Made by a program: the position numbers and the translations under genes
In this document: positions 49,997 to 59,963 of the stretch, piece after piece
Layout of the letters: every line of letters begins with the position of its first letter
Numbering within the stretch: the first letter of the stretch is position 1
IMG/VR virus record: IMGVR_UViG_3300035211_000050
Location: 1 to 64,000 of that record
Length of the DNA stretch: 64,000 nt
DNA from: a virus
Strand: one strand, 5' to 3'
Notes under the pieces: model-generated
The model's input: the letters and a program-made list of their open reading frames with translations, nothing else
What the model was told of the DNA's origin: nothing
Database searches by the model: none

Positions 49997-50297
49997 CGTT
50001 TCCCTCTCCTATTAATGTTAATGTTATATCACCACTAAGAACGCATTCTAATTCATAGGCTAACTTTATATTAGCACTATCTGGAACAGTTATTGTATCT
50101 CCGGCATCAGCTTCTAAAACAATAATTTTACCATCAGCTAATCCAGTAACTTGATCCAATTGATCTTCTGTACCAGATTCTGCTTGAAGAATCTTTCTGC
50201 CAGAACCCAATACAGCGACAACACCACTAGAGATTTCAAGAGTTTCCTTGATATCACGTTCAACATAATTGCCTGTTCTTCCAAAGACAAAAGCCAT
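49965..50297 (-). CDS. Small structural protein, 110 aa
   Basis: Beta-rich (IVLEADAGDTITVPDSANIK). Similar short domains occur in fibre genes. Overlaps the fibre-like gene by 32 bases. Function unknown. Confidence 0.5.
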   Translation of the reverse strand: MAFVFGRTGNYVERDIKETLEISSGVVAVLGSGRKILQAESGTEDQLDQVTGLADGKIIVLEADAGDTITVPDSANIKLAYELECVLSGDITLTLIGEGNDVCKEISRTY

Positions 50298-50310
50298 TTA
50301 ATATTCCTCC

Positions 50311-50649
50311 TTAATCATACCATTCAAACTCGTATTTAATCGCTACATTATTTTTATCTCTAATTGGTGTAACACATTTTAGTTTTTTCTTTTCAGGAGT
50401 ATTAACAATAATCTCCTTGCTTTTAATTGTTCTTATTAACTCATTTATTAAATATACATTTTCTTTAGGAACGTTATTAGAAGATTCTATGAAATCTTTT
50501 ATAGAAGTAATAGCATAGACAACATTCTTCATTAGATCTTCTAATTTAATTTCCTTTTTATCATTCTTTAATTCCTGCCGCTTCTTTTTTATTTCAGCAA
50601 TTCTTATGTCTTTTTCTGACATAACATCTGTCAATTGTCGTTGTTTCAT
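50311..50649 (-). CDS. Coiled-coil hypothetical protein, 112 aa
   Basis: Charged helices (EKDIRIAEIKKKRQELKNDK) then a basic beta end. Within the virion cluster; perhaps a tail or assembly factor. Confidence 0.5.
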   Translation of the reverse strand: MKQRQLTDVMSEKDIRIAEIKKKRQELKNDKKEIKLEDLMKNVVYAITSIKDFIESSNNVPKENVYLINELIRTIKSKEIIVNTPEKKKLKCVTPIRDKNNVAIKYEFEWYD

Positions 50650-50653
50650 AATA

Positions 50654-53203
50654 TTATCCTGCTAAACAATCTAAAAGTTTTCCAATGGTTTCTTGCTGTT
50701 CAGCATTTTCCATATAAGCTTCATAGGCATCAATTTCAATTTCCTCTATGCCTTCTTTGGTAGATACTGATACAGGCATCTTAATAGTAACTCCTTTAAG
50801 AGCTTCTAATTGTTTAGGTGAAAAAGAAATAGTATTTGGTGCATTTACTTCAGGCTTAGGCTTTAAATAAGGTTTATCTGATTTAAAATCAGTTCCTACA
50901 TCAATGCCAAGAGTATTTTTAACATAGGCTGCTCTGGAGCGAATAAAAGCTTCTTCTCCAGGCCCGCCTTTTAAATTGTCTGGAACAGTCATTAATATCT
51001 CAGCTTTACGTTCAGGAGATATCTTCTTAGTTTTTACAAGTTCATTCTTATCTTTTATTCCATACTCTTTGTAAAGTTCATTAATAACCTCAGACTGCTT
51101 GGCAATAGTTTCTTTATTTAAATCAATTGTTTTTTCTTCAACAGGAGTTTCTTTTACTTCTGTTTGTTTAAGTTCAATATTACCAACAAGATGGCCTTTT
51201 GAATCATACCAATTATCACCATATTTTAGAAAGAATTTTCCGTCTTCTGATTCAAAAACATTCTCTTCATTTGGAACTTGTTTAACAGTAATCTTTTTTG
51301 CCTTTGTATACAATGGCTTTTTAGTTCTTTTATCATCACCAAGCCAATCTTTAAACTCTTCTTGATTCATCTCAGTAACAGAACCAAAGCCTTGCCAGCC
51401 ATCATCATAATTTTCCATATAAATATTTTTAGCTTCTTCTGCAGACTCGGCACCCATAACTACTTTATGTTCATCAAATTTTCCTGTCTTAGGATTTACT
51501 TGATCAACAATATAGATACGAGGACTTGTAGTTGTGCCTGGCTTAATGAATACATCAATCTGATCTCCGTCTCTTCCTTCAGTGTTAGAGAAATATCCAT
51601 AATGATCATTCATCTTACTTTCCCATTTCTCACCGTCAGAGTCAACTCCAGATCTTGTAGAGCCAGCAGGATTTTCAATCTTAATATTAAAATCATCTAC
51701 CTTAACAGATGCCTTCTTATAATTTCCAGCTTCCTTTTGAGCTTCACTTGGGTTCAGATTAACATCAGCCTTTTTTACTTGAGAATCAATATCTTGATTA
51801 GTCTCTTCACCTACTTGCTGTTCATCTGTGAACGAACTTGTCAAGCGCTCTTTCAATTTTGAATAAGCATCAATCTTTGTTTGGACTCCTTTGATAACAT
51901 CATCCACAGGTATATTTTCTTCTACAGCCATTGCTGCTAAAGAGTCTTGATTATTCAAAAGATTATTATGGTCTGTAATTTTTTGATCTATCTTATTCAT
52001 AGAAGCCTGAACAACTTCAGGTCCATTAGAGATAATATTCTTAGCTTGAGCTTCTATTGGATCATCAGGTGTTGAAGAACTACTTTCTCTTGATAAAATA
52101 ACATTAGCACCTGCGCCGGCACTACCACCAACAGCGCCTGCAGACATGCTTTCAACTATTCTTTCAACATTTTCTACAGTCAATAATTCTTCATCAGTAT
52201 TGGCCACAGTATTTAGAATACTAAGAAGTTCCTGACCACCTTCTTGCAAAGCTTCTTCAGGGATATTTTGTAATAGTTCTTTTGCTGATTTCTTAGCAAG
52301 TCCTTTTGCACCCTTAGTTAAGGAATCAATAAAAGTACTAACTAATCTGCTATTACCACCAAGAAACTCTAAAGAAGTTGCCAAAGAGCCAAAGAATAAT
52401 GCAGTTTCTGGAGCATCAATACCTTTCTCTACAAATAAGTCTGCATACATGCCACCAGATTCCATTGGCAATACAGCTGCTGCAATACCAGCTTTAGAGC
52501 CTAATTTCTTCAGCGCTTGTTTGGTAACTTGTCTTCTCAGTTCCTTTTCTGTAATTCCTTTAATTCCTTTTTTAAGACCTTCCTTAACCAGCTTGTCGAT
52601 ACTTTTCTTTAGTACAGTACGGCCGGCAAGACCTCCAATACCACCAGCTACAGTTCCAGGACCTGGGGCAGCTGCTGAACCTACTGCTGCACCGGCGACT
52701 GCACCAAGAGCAGCTTCAACCATACTCGGAACAAGCTCACCTAAAGTTCCTTGTGCCCAATCAATTGTATCACCAATACCTGCTTTACCAGTGTAAATAT
52801 CTTTAAAAGAAACTTTCTTAGGATACTTTTCAGCCTCTTCAATATTTCTTTTATAGCCTTTAATACCATGAGTTTGAAGAACCTCTCCAAGAGAATCAAG
52901 ACCAACTTTTTTAAGTCCACTACCTGCTAATGCCTCAGCACCATATGCAGTTGCCTGTAAGTTTTGCAGACCTCGCTTAACGCCAGGCATAAAATCTGAA
53001 TCCGTTGTAGGAACTTTATCTGCTGCACTAACTTCACGTGCTTTCCTACTTAAAGAAAGAAGTTCATCTTTTGTATGAATATGTCGATTTGGTTCACTAT
53101 GAGCTATTTTGATCCCTTCAAATAATTCTTCCTTTTCCTCATCTGAAGAGGTACTATCAAAATAACTTTTATATTGTTGTCGTGCTTGTTCTGTAAGAGC
53201 CAT
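50654..53203 (-). CDS. Polyvalent-type virion protein with InPase-like domain, 849 aa
   Basis: Residues 165-195 are a Gly/Ala-rich hydrophobic segment, suited to membrane passage. Residues about 484-632 match the inorganic-pyrophosphatase-like domain of phage polyvalent proteins (EAGNYKKASV, IKIENPAGSTRSG, DHYGYFSNTEGRDGDQIDVF, FDEHKVVMGA). The C-terminus (ALKGVTIKMPV to LLDCLAG) is also typical of those proteins. Likely co-injected with DNA. Confidence 0.7.
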   Translation of the reverse strand: MALTEQARQQYKSYFDSTSSDEEKEELFEGIKIAHSEPNRHIHTKDELLSLSRKAREVSAADKVPTTDSDFMPGVKRGLQNLQATAYGAEALAGSGLKKVGLDSLGEVLQTHGIKGYKRNIEEAEKYPKKVSFKDIYTGKAGIGDTIDWAQGTLGELVPSMVEAALGAVAGAAVGSAAAPGPGTVAGGIGGLAGRTVLKKSIDKLVKEGLKKGIKGITEKELRRQVTKQALKKLGSKAGIAAAVLPMESGGMYADLFVEKGIDAPETALFFGSLATSLEFLGGNSRLVSTFIDSLTKGAKGLAKKSAKELLQNIPEEALQEGGQELLSILNTVANTDEELLTVENVERIVESMSAGAVGGSAGAGANVILSRESSSSTPDDPIEAQAKNIISNGPEVVQASMNKIDQKITDHNNLLNNQDSLAAMAVEENIPVDDVIKGVQTKIDAYSKLKERLTSSFTDEQQVGEETNQDIDSQVKKADVNLNPSEAQKEAGNYKKASVKVDDFNIKIENPAGSTRSGVDSDGEKWESKMNDHYGYFSNTEGRDGDQIDVFIKPGTTTSPRIYIVDQVNPKTGKFDEHKVVMGAESAEEAKNIYMENYDDGWQGFGSVTEMNQEEFKDWLGDDKRTKKPLYTKAKKITVKQVPNEENVFESEDGKFFLKYGDNWYDSKGHLVGNIELKQTEVKETPVEEKTIDLNKETIAKQSEVINELYKEYGIKDKNELVKTKKISPERKAEILMTVPDNLKGGPGEEAFIRSRAAYVKNTLGIDVGTDFKSDKPYLKPKPEVNAPNTISFSPKQLEALKGVTIKMPVSVSTKEGIEEIEIDAYEAYMENAEQQETIGKLLDCLAG
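51820..51833. repeat. GTTCA-N4-TGAAC palindrome, copy 6
   Basis: GTTCATCTGTGAAC inside the coding region of the 849-aa protein, the only intragenic copy found. May be chance. Confidence 0.5.
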
Positions 53204-53235
53204 ATAACACCTATCAATTAAATAGAATTATCTTC

Positions 53236-53865
53236 TTAATCCAGGTCAAGAAAATTACTTGATCTATCTCTTCCAAAGAAAAAGTCTTCATCAGATGTAT
53301 CAAATGTTCCTGCAGCAGTTCCACGTCTTCGCTGTTCTGGAGTATTAATATTAACATAATCAATTGGCATACCTGTCTTATCTGTAGCAGGCTGAAAAAT
53401 TGGTTTTCTTAATTCAGCATTACGCTTTCTACGATTTTCTTCAGACTCGCCGACATAACGATCTAATTGTAAATCCATCTCAGCATCTCTTGTAGCACCG
53501 ATTCTTCTTAATGATTCACGATCTTTAGCTTTCTGCCTGATCATTGCATTGGCATCTGCAAGTTCCTGCAAATTCATTGCTCCAGCACTACTCTCACGAG
53601 TCTGTTCAATTTGACCTAGATTACGTAGATTTTGTTCTTCAAGACCATATTCACCTGCCATACTTGTTGTAGAACTACTACCACGATTCTTCAATTCCTG
53701 TTCAACAAGCGGAGCAAGATTTTTCATGGTATGATATGCAAATGTTCTACCTTTTGAAGTGTAATCTCCTTCACGAAATGTCTCTACAGCATCTTTATAC
53801 TCATTGATTAAAGAGGACAAATCAGGTCTTTTCTTATTCTCTTCATTATTAATATCTCGTAACAT
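53236..53865 (-). CDS. Hypothetical virion-region protein, 209 aa
   Basis: Charged and helical, Arg/Glu-rich, probably partly disordered (RRGTAAGTFDTSDEDFFFGR near the end). Lies upstream of the 849-aa gene in transcription order; may be an ejection protein partner. Confidence 0.55.
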   Translation of the reverse strand: MLRDINNEENKKRPDLSSLINEYKDAVETFREGDYTSKGRTFAYHTMKNLAPLVEQELKNRGSSSTTSMAGEYGLEEQNLRNLGQIEQTRESSAGAMNLQELADANAMIRQKAKDRESLRRIGATRDAEMDLQLDRYVGESEENRRKRNAELRKPIFQPATDKTGMPIDYVNINTPEQRRRGTAAGTFDTSDEDFFFGRDRSSNFLDLD

Positions 53866-53881
53866 ATTTTACTCCATAAAT

Positions 53882-54685
53882 TTATATTGACCAATATGAA
53901 TTTTCTGCTAATACTTTAAGCCATCGTTGCTGGGCAATAATAAAAACTCCACTAGTATAAAAATCCCAGGACCATAAAAGACCATTAGCAGTTAACCAAT
54001 TTTGGAAAGCACTTCTAATGCTACCATTACTAAATAAAATACTATCAACAATCCATAGTGGAGCATATATTTTCATGGCATAACTTGGAGCATTTTGTAG
54101 TACAATAGAACCTACTCTTTCTGTCCAGTATTGAAGATCTGTCCAAGAATCCTCTACATCATCTCCACCATAAAAATTAACATAATCTAAACCATCAGGT
54201 AATCCATAAGGAGCTACAACATCTAACGCAGTCCCTGTTTGAATAACTACTCTTGATGGAAAAATTAAAGCACTAGCTCCACCATATGAATTCCAAAGAG
54301 CTAAATCTTCAAGCCAAGCAGCTTCATTTGAGGCATAATATGATGTTGCTGCAAGAACATTAACCATTCCAAGCTGTTGTAGTTTTTCTTTTGGCTCCTC
54401 TAAAATTTCTTTAGGTGTAACTGGAGTTATTATCGGAGAATTAATATTCACAAAAATGAGGCCATGATTTACTTGAATATCTATAGCCTCACCGCTTGGC
54501 AACTTCATATGTTTATTCTGAATCTGTTGAGAAAGCTGATTGAATCTATTTGCATTATTAATCTCTAACATCCTTCCAACTTGCTGCTTAGCATAATTAA
54601 TTAATGATTTAGACCTTTCTTTATCTCCAGAAAGATTAAATCTCATAGGAATTCTAGGAGCACTATATTTAGAAAACTCAACCAT
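53882..54685 (-). CDS. Hypothetical structural protein, 267 aa
   Basis: Tyr/Trp-rich C-terminal half (YVNFYGGDDVEDSWTDLQYW; GLLWSWDFYTSGVFII). No family recognised. Position between tail and ejection genes suggests a tail component. Confidence 0.55.
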   Translation of the reverse strand: MVEFSKYSAPRIPMRFNLSGDKERSKSLINYAKQQVGRMLEINNANRFNQLSQQIQNKHMKLPSGEAIDIQVNHGLIFVNINSPIITPVTPKEILEEPKEKLQQLGMVNVLAATSYYASNEAAWLEDLALWNSYGGASALIFPSRVVIQTGTALDVVAPYGLPDGLDYVNFYGGDDVEDSWTDLQYWTERVGSIVLQNAPSYAMKIYAPLWIVDSILFSNGSIRSAFQNWLTANGLLWSWDFYTSGVFIIAQQRWLKVLAENSYWSI

Positions 54686-54688
54686 ATA

Positions 54689-55603
54689 TTATGCTTCTTC
54701 AATAAAAGGATGATATTCAGAAAGGCTATTGGATATTGCCTCACTTCTGCTAAGTGAATCAGATTGACTTGTGCTGTAACCCCAAGACATTCCAACATTC
54801 ATAGCTCCATAAGCACTTGCCAGGGCTTGAACAACAACAGTTGCTTTAGCTTCAGCAATCTTTTCAGCTAAACCTCGTTCAGCCCCATAAGCTTCAACCT
54901 CAGCACTAATGCCACGAACTTTAGAATCAAATGCAGCTACAGCAGCTTCAAATACTCTAATGATATAATCTTTTGCAGCTTTTGCAGCATCCAAACTGAG
55001 TGTATTTGCTTGAGATAGAAAGTTACGCAAAATTTGTTCAAGTTGCGTACCTGATTGCAGTGCCAGCTCTTTTGCTTTTGTTGCAAGTTCAAAATCCTTA
55101 GCGAGTAAGTTATCTAAAGCAGTCTGATCTTGCTCTGCAATGTCACGAGCAAATTCAGTTTCCATTGCAGCAACATGGCCAGCAGGTAGATTAAATCCAG
55201 TTGCTCCTACATTATCCAGAGCAGTTTGATAGGCACGAGACTGATTCAATACACGCTGTGCCTGCTCTCGATTAACAACAGCATTATAAACAGTACTCGA
55301 TAAACCAGTTCCCCCATCAATATCTGTCTGAATTCGATTAAAAAGTAATGTCCACATTGCCACAGAAGGTTCTTCAGCAGTCCATGAAAAAGTTGTCGAT
55401 GGCTCTGTAGGTGCTGTAGGATATACATCATTTGGAGTGAATGGAGTATTTTCAATATCAAGATCAGCTAAGGCATCTTCAAGATTTGAAAATTGTGTAT
55501 CTGCATGTGTTCTCAACCAGTCAAAAACTTCTTCAATTTCATCCTCACTACTTGGAACACCTACAGTAACATGTCTATTTAGACGATCAACATAATCACT
55601 CAT
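54689..55603 (-). CDS. Helical tail protein, 304 aa
   Basis: Ala-rich coiled-coil centre (about 130-260) and a Ser-rich end (MSWGYSTSQSDSLSRSEAIS). Similar proteins occur in podoviral tail clusters; may be a tail tube or needle component. Function inferred from context. Confidence 0.55.
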   Translation of the reverse strand: MSDYVDRLNRHVTVGVPSSEDEIEEVFDWLRTHADTQFSNLEDALADLDIENTPFTPNDVYPTAPTEPSTTFSWTAEEPSVAMWTLLFNRIQTDIDGGTGLSSTVYNAVVNREQAQRVLNQSRAYQTALDNVGATGFNLPAGHVAAMETEFARDIAEQDQTALDNLLAKDFELATKAKELALQSGTQLEQILRNFLSQANTLSLDAAKAAKDYIIRVFEAAVAAFDSKVRGISAEVEAYGAERGLAEKIAEAKATVVVQALASAYGAMNVGMSWGYSTSQSDSLSRSEAISNSLSEYHPFIEEA

Positions 55604-55604
55604 A

Positions 55605-55901
55605 TTATCTCCTTCTCACAGGATTATAAATAACTGATAATTTTTCAAGAATAAAATCATATTCACTGGAAATATTAATTGTCCAATAAATTCCTGTTTG
55701 AGAATATTGAATTGGCATCTTAATTAATTGATATCCAGTCCCATTAGGAGTAACAGTATATACTACCGAAGCACTTCGATCTGTTGTAATAGTTACAGTA
55801 AAAGCATAATCAGTATCGATTAATATATACAGATATCTATGCTTCTTATCTTGTGTTACTCCATAATTTGTTGTCGCAAATGTAACTGTTTTAGTTGCCA
55901 T
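55605..55901 (-). CDS. Small beta-rich structural protein, 98 aa
   Basis: Strand-rich (YLYILIDTDYAFTVTITTDR). Between two tail genes with 2-base gaps. Possibly a tail or fibre accessory. Confidence 0.5.
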   Translation of the reverse strand: MATKTVTFATTNYGVTQDKKHRYLYILIDTDYAFTVTITTDRSASVVYTVTPNGTGYQLIKMPIQYSQTGIYWTINISSEYDFILEKLSVIYNPVRRR

Positions 55902-55903
55902 AA

Positions 55904-57568
55904 TTAGCTTCCATCCGACCAGCCATTAGTAGTTACAATCCATTGACCTGAATTCTGATCATCATAAGTTAATTCAGCCCAATCACCATTTGTGCTTGCA
56001 TTAGTTATTTTATTTCCACCAGAAAGAGCTGTATTATCTAATACCATTATTTCAGTTCCATCAGGATCAACACTAACTGCAACAGCACCACGAGTAATAA
56101 CCTTTAAATGCATTCCATCCACAATAGCAGGTAATGTTATTGTACATGCTCCAGTAACATAAATAAGAGAACCATAACATTGTGCCGCTGTTAACAATTG
56201 ATTTGTAGAATAAGTATATACAGTAATTGCACTATTAACACTAGCATCAACATATGCTTTTACGGATTGCTGTGTAGGCACTTTTGTATCATCATCAGAT
56301 GACAAATCATCTTCATCAATAACCCATCCATAAGATGATACATCAGTAACAGCAACAATTTTGGCTAAAATATAAGTCCAGATTCTACTTATTGCAGATT
56401 TTCTATTAGTCCCACTAGCGCCATCATCTACTAGAATTAAATCTGCATCAGCTAAGGCAGCACTAATATCACTACCTCCGTCAAGGTCTATATCAGTAAT
56501 ATCGCCATCCCAACCACCTCCAGAAGCATCAACATAAGCCTTAACACTTTGCTGAGTTGGCACCTTTGTAGCTGAATCACTGACCATAGTATCTTCATCA
56601 ACAACAAATCCCCAACCGCTTGTAGAAGTGATAGCGGCAATCTTTGCTAAGACATATGTCCATACACGACTTAGAGCTGATTTACGGTTTGTACCTCCAG
56701 CGCCATCATCGACAATTATAAGATCCGCATCTGCTAGAGCTGCTCCAATATCTGTACCACCATCAATATCAATGTCAGTAATATCACCATCCCAAACAGT
56801 ACTTGTGAGAAGTTGATATTCATTTGGAATCCACTCATATAGAAGACCAGTATCCTGAGCAACATAGATAATCTCTTCAGTACCAGTCCCAGGAAAGCTG
56901 GTATAATCAGCATAAAATAGAACTCCAAGAACTTCATCCAATGCTGTTTCAAGAGTAGTGATTTCAGCAGCAGTATCAGCAGGTAAATTATCAACTTTTG
57001 TTTTTTGTGCATCAGTAAAATTATTATCCGATAATACTTTATCACCTGATGCATTAACTTTATTCTCGATAGTATCTACTAATGCTTTATCAGCCGCAGA
57101 GTAATTAACATCACTGAGTACCTTAGCTCCATCAACATCAACTTTTAATGCCAGGCCAGCGGTCAATTCAGCAGGTGTAGCATAATCATCAGGATCAAAA
57201 GCTTTTACATCTGCTAAATTAGTTACTTCTGAGTCCATTAAAGCACCTGCAGCAGTAACATTTGTTGCATCAGTTACATCTGCCCCAGCTTCAATAGCAT
57301 CTAATTTTGTTTTATCACCATCCTCAAAAGCACCTTCAGATGGCACACTTTGGTAATCAGTATCAGCTACGGCAGCAGAAATATTACCTGCCCCATCTGA
57401 TTTTACAATACCAGTAACAGCACCAACAATTGGATCTTCTTCTAATGAAGGAACATCACTTTCTTCTGCTTTATCAGTATTGAGTGCGTCAAAATTGGCA
57501 TTGATTTTATCTTTCTCATTTTCCCAATAGACACCTGTACCTGAATCAATATCTTGTATTATACTCAT
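55904..57568 (-). CDS. Tail fibre protein with internal duplication, 554 aa
   Basis: N-terminal YWENEKDKINANFDALN is a common fibre-attachment start; repeats of the LxDVNYSAADKALVDTIENK type follow. Residues 259-349 and 353-443 are a near-identical 91-residue duplication (WDGDITDIDxDGG to VPTQQSVKAYVDAS). The end is a beta domain. Likely receptor binding or structural fibre. ATG overlaps the previous stop (ATGA). Confidence 0.75.
   Translation of the reverse strand: MSIIQDIDSGTGVYWENEKDKINANFDALNTDKAEESDVPSLEEDPIVGAVTGIVKSDGAGNISAAVADTDYQSVPSEGAFEDGDKTKLDAIEAGADVTDATNVTAAGALMDSEVTNLADVKAFDPDDYATPAELTAGLALKVDVDGAKVLSDVNYSAADKALVDTIENKVNASGDKVLSDNNFTDAQKTKVDNLPADTAAEITTLETALDEVLGVLFYADYTSFPGTGTEEIIYVAQDTGLLYEWIPNEYQLLTSTVWDGDITDIDIDGGTDIGAALADADLIIVDDGAGGTNRKSALSRVWTYVLAKIAAITSTSGWGFVVDEDTMVSDSATKVPTQQSVKAYVDASGGGWDGDITDIDLDGGSDISAALADADLILVDDGASGTNRKSAISRIWTYILAKIVAVTDVSSYGWVIDEDDLSSDDDTKVPTQQSVKAYVDASVNSAITVYTYSTNQLLTAAQCYGSLIYVTGACTITLPAIVDGMHLKVITRGAVAVSVDPDGTEIMVLDNTALSGGNKITNASTNGDWAELTYDDQNSGQWIVTTNGWSDGS
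56240..56512 (-). repeat. Fibre internal duplication, second unit
   Basis: Codes for residues 353-443. Protein highly similar to the first unit but with many silent differences, so the duplication is not recent or its copies evolve under selection for protein. Confidence 0.75.
56522..56794 (-). repeat. Fibre internal duplication, first unit
   Basis: Codes for residues 259-349; paired with 56240-56512 and separated by three glycines. Confidence 0.75.
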
Positions 57569-58716
57569 GAGCTCACCATTTCTAAATCAGTTAACATTTC
57601 TAAAGAACTTAACATCTCTAATCCGGAAGTAATTGCTGTAGCAGCACCCCAAATAAGTGAAAGTCCTGAAGAGTTTGCTCCAACTAATTCTCCATTCTCT
57701 GTAGCAAGCAGACTATCAAATCCACCATACCACTCTGTAACAGCTTTTCCACCAGGATTTCCAGCTTTTCCTTGAACAATTATTCCGCTAGAACTACCTG
57801 ACATAAAAGCTAATGATTCTTCAAAGACTGTAAGAGTAGCGCAATCTACAGAAGGAGTATATCTTTGTTCAGTTAAATTGATAACATTTCCATCTGGTAA
57901 TCCAATACAAAGACCCTTTGTAGTATTAAACAATAAAGAATTTTGTTCTGTCTCTAATCCGAAATTTCTAGGATTGATTAGCAAGGGATTGCTTCCATAT
58001 TCAATAGCTGGATATGATAAAACCTTTCGCAATATCCATTCATTCGGATTGTTGCCGGCCAAAAAGTAAGTAGCGGTTTCATCACTTACATAGGTACCAT
58101 TCTCAACTGTACGCACCATAAGAAGATCAGACTCAAATCTTCTCCAGCCTCTAATGGAATTATATAGTCCGACAAGATATGGCTCTGTAAAGATTAGTTC
58201 ATCTCCATAGGATAATAAAATTCTGCCTGACAAAACATCAATATGAGTTCCAACAGGAGGAGTTACCATTTGACTTAAATCTTCACGGCCTGTCCATATG
58301 TTATAAGGCCAAGCATATCTTGTGGTATTTACAATGTAACCACGATTTGTACCGTTAGTATAATAAACTCTATCACCAAGTTTGGCAAAACTTACTTTTA
58401 CACCCTTAGATAATCCAGTAACAACATTCTGAAAAGTAAATTGACCACTTGATAATGTTACATAATAAATAACACTATCACTAGTTCTGTCATTAACAAC
58501 ATAAAATCCGCTATCAACTGGATATAAGGAGTGAAAAGCACCTGAAATTTCTACTGAAGAATCAGGCACAGTTTTGAGCAAACCATTATCATCAACATAA
58601 ACATTACTTGCAACTTCTAAACCGATTAAACCTTTGCCATCAAATTCGATCCTTGTGGAATCGACAAGATTATTTATTCCGATTGTAGAAGTAAATATTG
58701 TTATATCTGTAGTCAT
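57565..58716 (-). CDS. Tail protein, propeller-like, 383 aa
   Basis: Many short beta repeats (GFYVVNDRTSDSVIYYVTLS, RVYYTNGTNRGYIV) like podoviral tail hub or stabiliser proteins. The C-terminus has a three-fold EML/LEM repeat (LEMLSSLEMLTDLEMVSS). Follows the adaptor gene in transcription order. Confidence 0.6.
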   Translation of the reverse strand: MTTDITIFTSTIGINNLVDSTRIEFDGKGLIGLEVASNVYVDDNGLLKTVPDSSVEISGAFHSLYPVDSGFYVVNDRTSDSVIYYVTLSSGQFTFQNVVTGLSKGVKVSFAKLGDRVYYTNGTNRGYIVNTTRYAWPYNIWTGREDLSQMVTPPVGTHIDVLSGRILLSYGDELIFTEPYLVGLYNSIRGWRRFESDLLMVRTVENGTYVSDETATYFLAGNNPNEWILRKVLSYPAIEYGSNPLLINPRNFGLETEQNSLLFNTTKGLCIGLPDGNVINLTEQRYTPSVDCATLTVFEESLAFMSGSSSGIIVQGKAGNPGGKAVTEWYGGFDSLLATENGELVGANSSGLSLIWGAATAITSGLEMLSSLEMLTDLEMVSS

Positions 58717-58718
58717 AT

Positions 58719-59375
58719 TTAATCATCTTTTAATGCGTTATATGGTCTAGCTTCATAAGGAATGAAAAGCTCAAGCAGCTTAATAGCTCTTTGAAGACGA
58801 TCTAGATATTTATCTGTATTTGGAGTATCTCCTTCAAGACCATCTTCGATTAATTCAAATATTCTCCAACAAGTATGATTAACTAAAAGTCCTCGATGTA
58901 AATGCTTTGGAATTCCATCAGGAGTATCTGCATCATCTGACATATCTTCAGGGAATCTATAATAATGAATTGTAAGTGATTTTGCTGTAGTTGGAATTCC
59001 CTGATAATAAAAATTACCACCTAATTCACAGCATTCTACGACAGGACCAGATGAATCGAGTAATGGATATATCTCACTAAATGAAATAAAGGACTCAGCA
59101 ATATCAATTTCATTGCCTTCTGGAGAAGCTACAAATTGAAGCTCGCGCTGAAAATCTGTTGGCATTGCTACATAAGCAGCATCAGTAACAGTATCAATTG
59201 TATCGATAGTTAATAAGCCAGGCAGTGGAGGAGTTATCCAATCACCTAAAGAAGACTGAACTCCTCCAGCAATTTCAAGTTGTGATTCATTTAACTTAGC
59301 TCCGATATCAGCACTTGAAAAAGAATCATCTTGAATAATCTCTGCAACAGCAGTAATTAATTCTGAGTATTGCAT
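58719..59375 (-). CDS. Head-tail adaptor / tail tubular A-like protein, 218 aa
   Basis: Helical start (YSELITAVAEIIQDDSFSSADI), a central beta insert with MPTDFQRELQFV, and a C-terminal YLDRLQRAIKLLELF helix match the T7 gp11-type adaptors of podoviruses. Would attach to the portal ring. Confidence 0.65.
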   Translation of the reverse strand: MQYSELITAVAEIIQDDSFSSADIGAKLNESQLEIAGGVQSSLGDWITPPLPGLLTIDTIDTVTDAAYVAMPTDFQRELQFVASPEGNEIDIAESFISFSEIYPLLDSSGPVVECCELGGNFYYQGIPTTAKSLTIHYYRFPEDMSDDADTPDGIPKHLHRGLLVNHTCWRIFELIEDGLEGDTPNTDKYLDRLQRAIKLLELFIPYEARPYNALKDD

Positions 59376-59386
59376 AATAAAGTTCC

Positions 59387-59641
59387 TTATTTAGGAAAGA
59401 GTTCATCCATTATAGCTTTGTTTCTTCTCTTCCTACTGGTGATCTGCTTTGCTCTTGCTCCGGCATTAAATGCACTTTTATCTTTCATTTTTGTACCCTC
59501 GTTTAGATCCTTAAGAGTATTCTTCCGCCTTTTCTGAATGGCAGAAGTAGCAATAGCAGCATTACCAGTTTCATCATATACACTTTTCCATTGGACATGC
59601 TCATCATCGGATAAGTTTAATCCATCAATTTTTCTAGGCAT
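59387..59641 (-). CDS. Small basic structural-region protein, 84 aa
   Basis: Lys/Arg-rich (AGARAKQITSRKRRNKAIMD). Function unknown; conserved position between adaptor and zinc protein is plausible. Confidence 0.5.
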   Translation of the reverse strand: MPRKIDGLNLSDDEHVQWKSVYDETGNAAIATSAIQKRRKNTLKDLNEGTKMKDKSAFNAGARAKQITSRKRRNKAIMDELFPK

Positions 59642-59949
59642 TATAAATCATCTCCTGTAATTGGTGTTGTAATAAAATACCCATCTGTTGGTTCTGTAGG
59701 AGTCGCTGTAAGTTCCAAAGTTTCTGAATCTACAGAAGAAACAAAATTTAGAGATTCCTCTTTTCGTAAAACAGGCACAGACTGCTTTTCTCCAAGAGGT
59801 TTAGGAGGTTTGAAATGTTCATGTTTAGGTTCCCAACAAGTATCTGCACAGACAAGGAAATTATCCCATGTCATTCTGCACTCAGAGGCTAATCTTTTGA
59901 ACCCACACCTGTCACAAATAACAAAATAATCTCCAGGAACGTAAGTCAT
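59641..59949 (-). CDS. Conserved phage zinc protein, 102 aa
   Basis: ICDRCGFKRLASECRMTWDN with CADTCWEPKHEHF is a zinc-binding pattern known from many podoviral head/tail clusters. Function unknown. Stop overlaps the next start. Confidence 0.65.
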   Translation of the reverse strand: MTYVPGDYFVICDRCGFKRLASECRMTWDNFLVCADTCWEPKHEHFKPPKPLGEKQSVPVLRKEESLNFVSSVDSETLELTATPTEPTDGYFITTPITGDDL

Positions 59950-59963
59950 TATAGACCTCTAAC

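Noticed and set aside
52449-52796. 115-aa proline/alanine-rich frame on the plus strand
   Set aside because: Antisense shadow of the Gly/Ala-rich segment of the 849-aa protein; no ribosome site.
56240-56794. CRISPR-like or intergenic tandem repeat
   Set aside because: Repeat unit is 273+ bp, in frame, and codes for a duplicated fibre segment.
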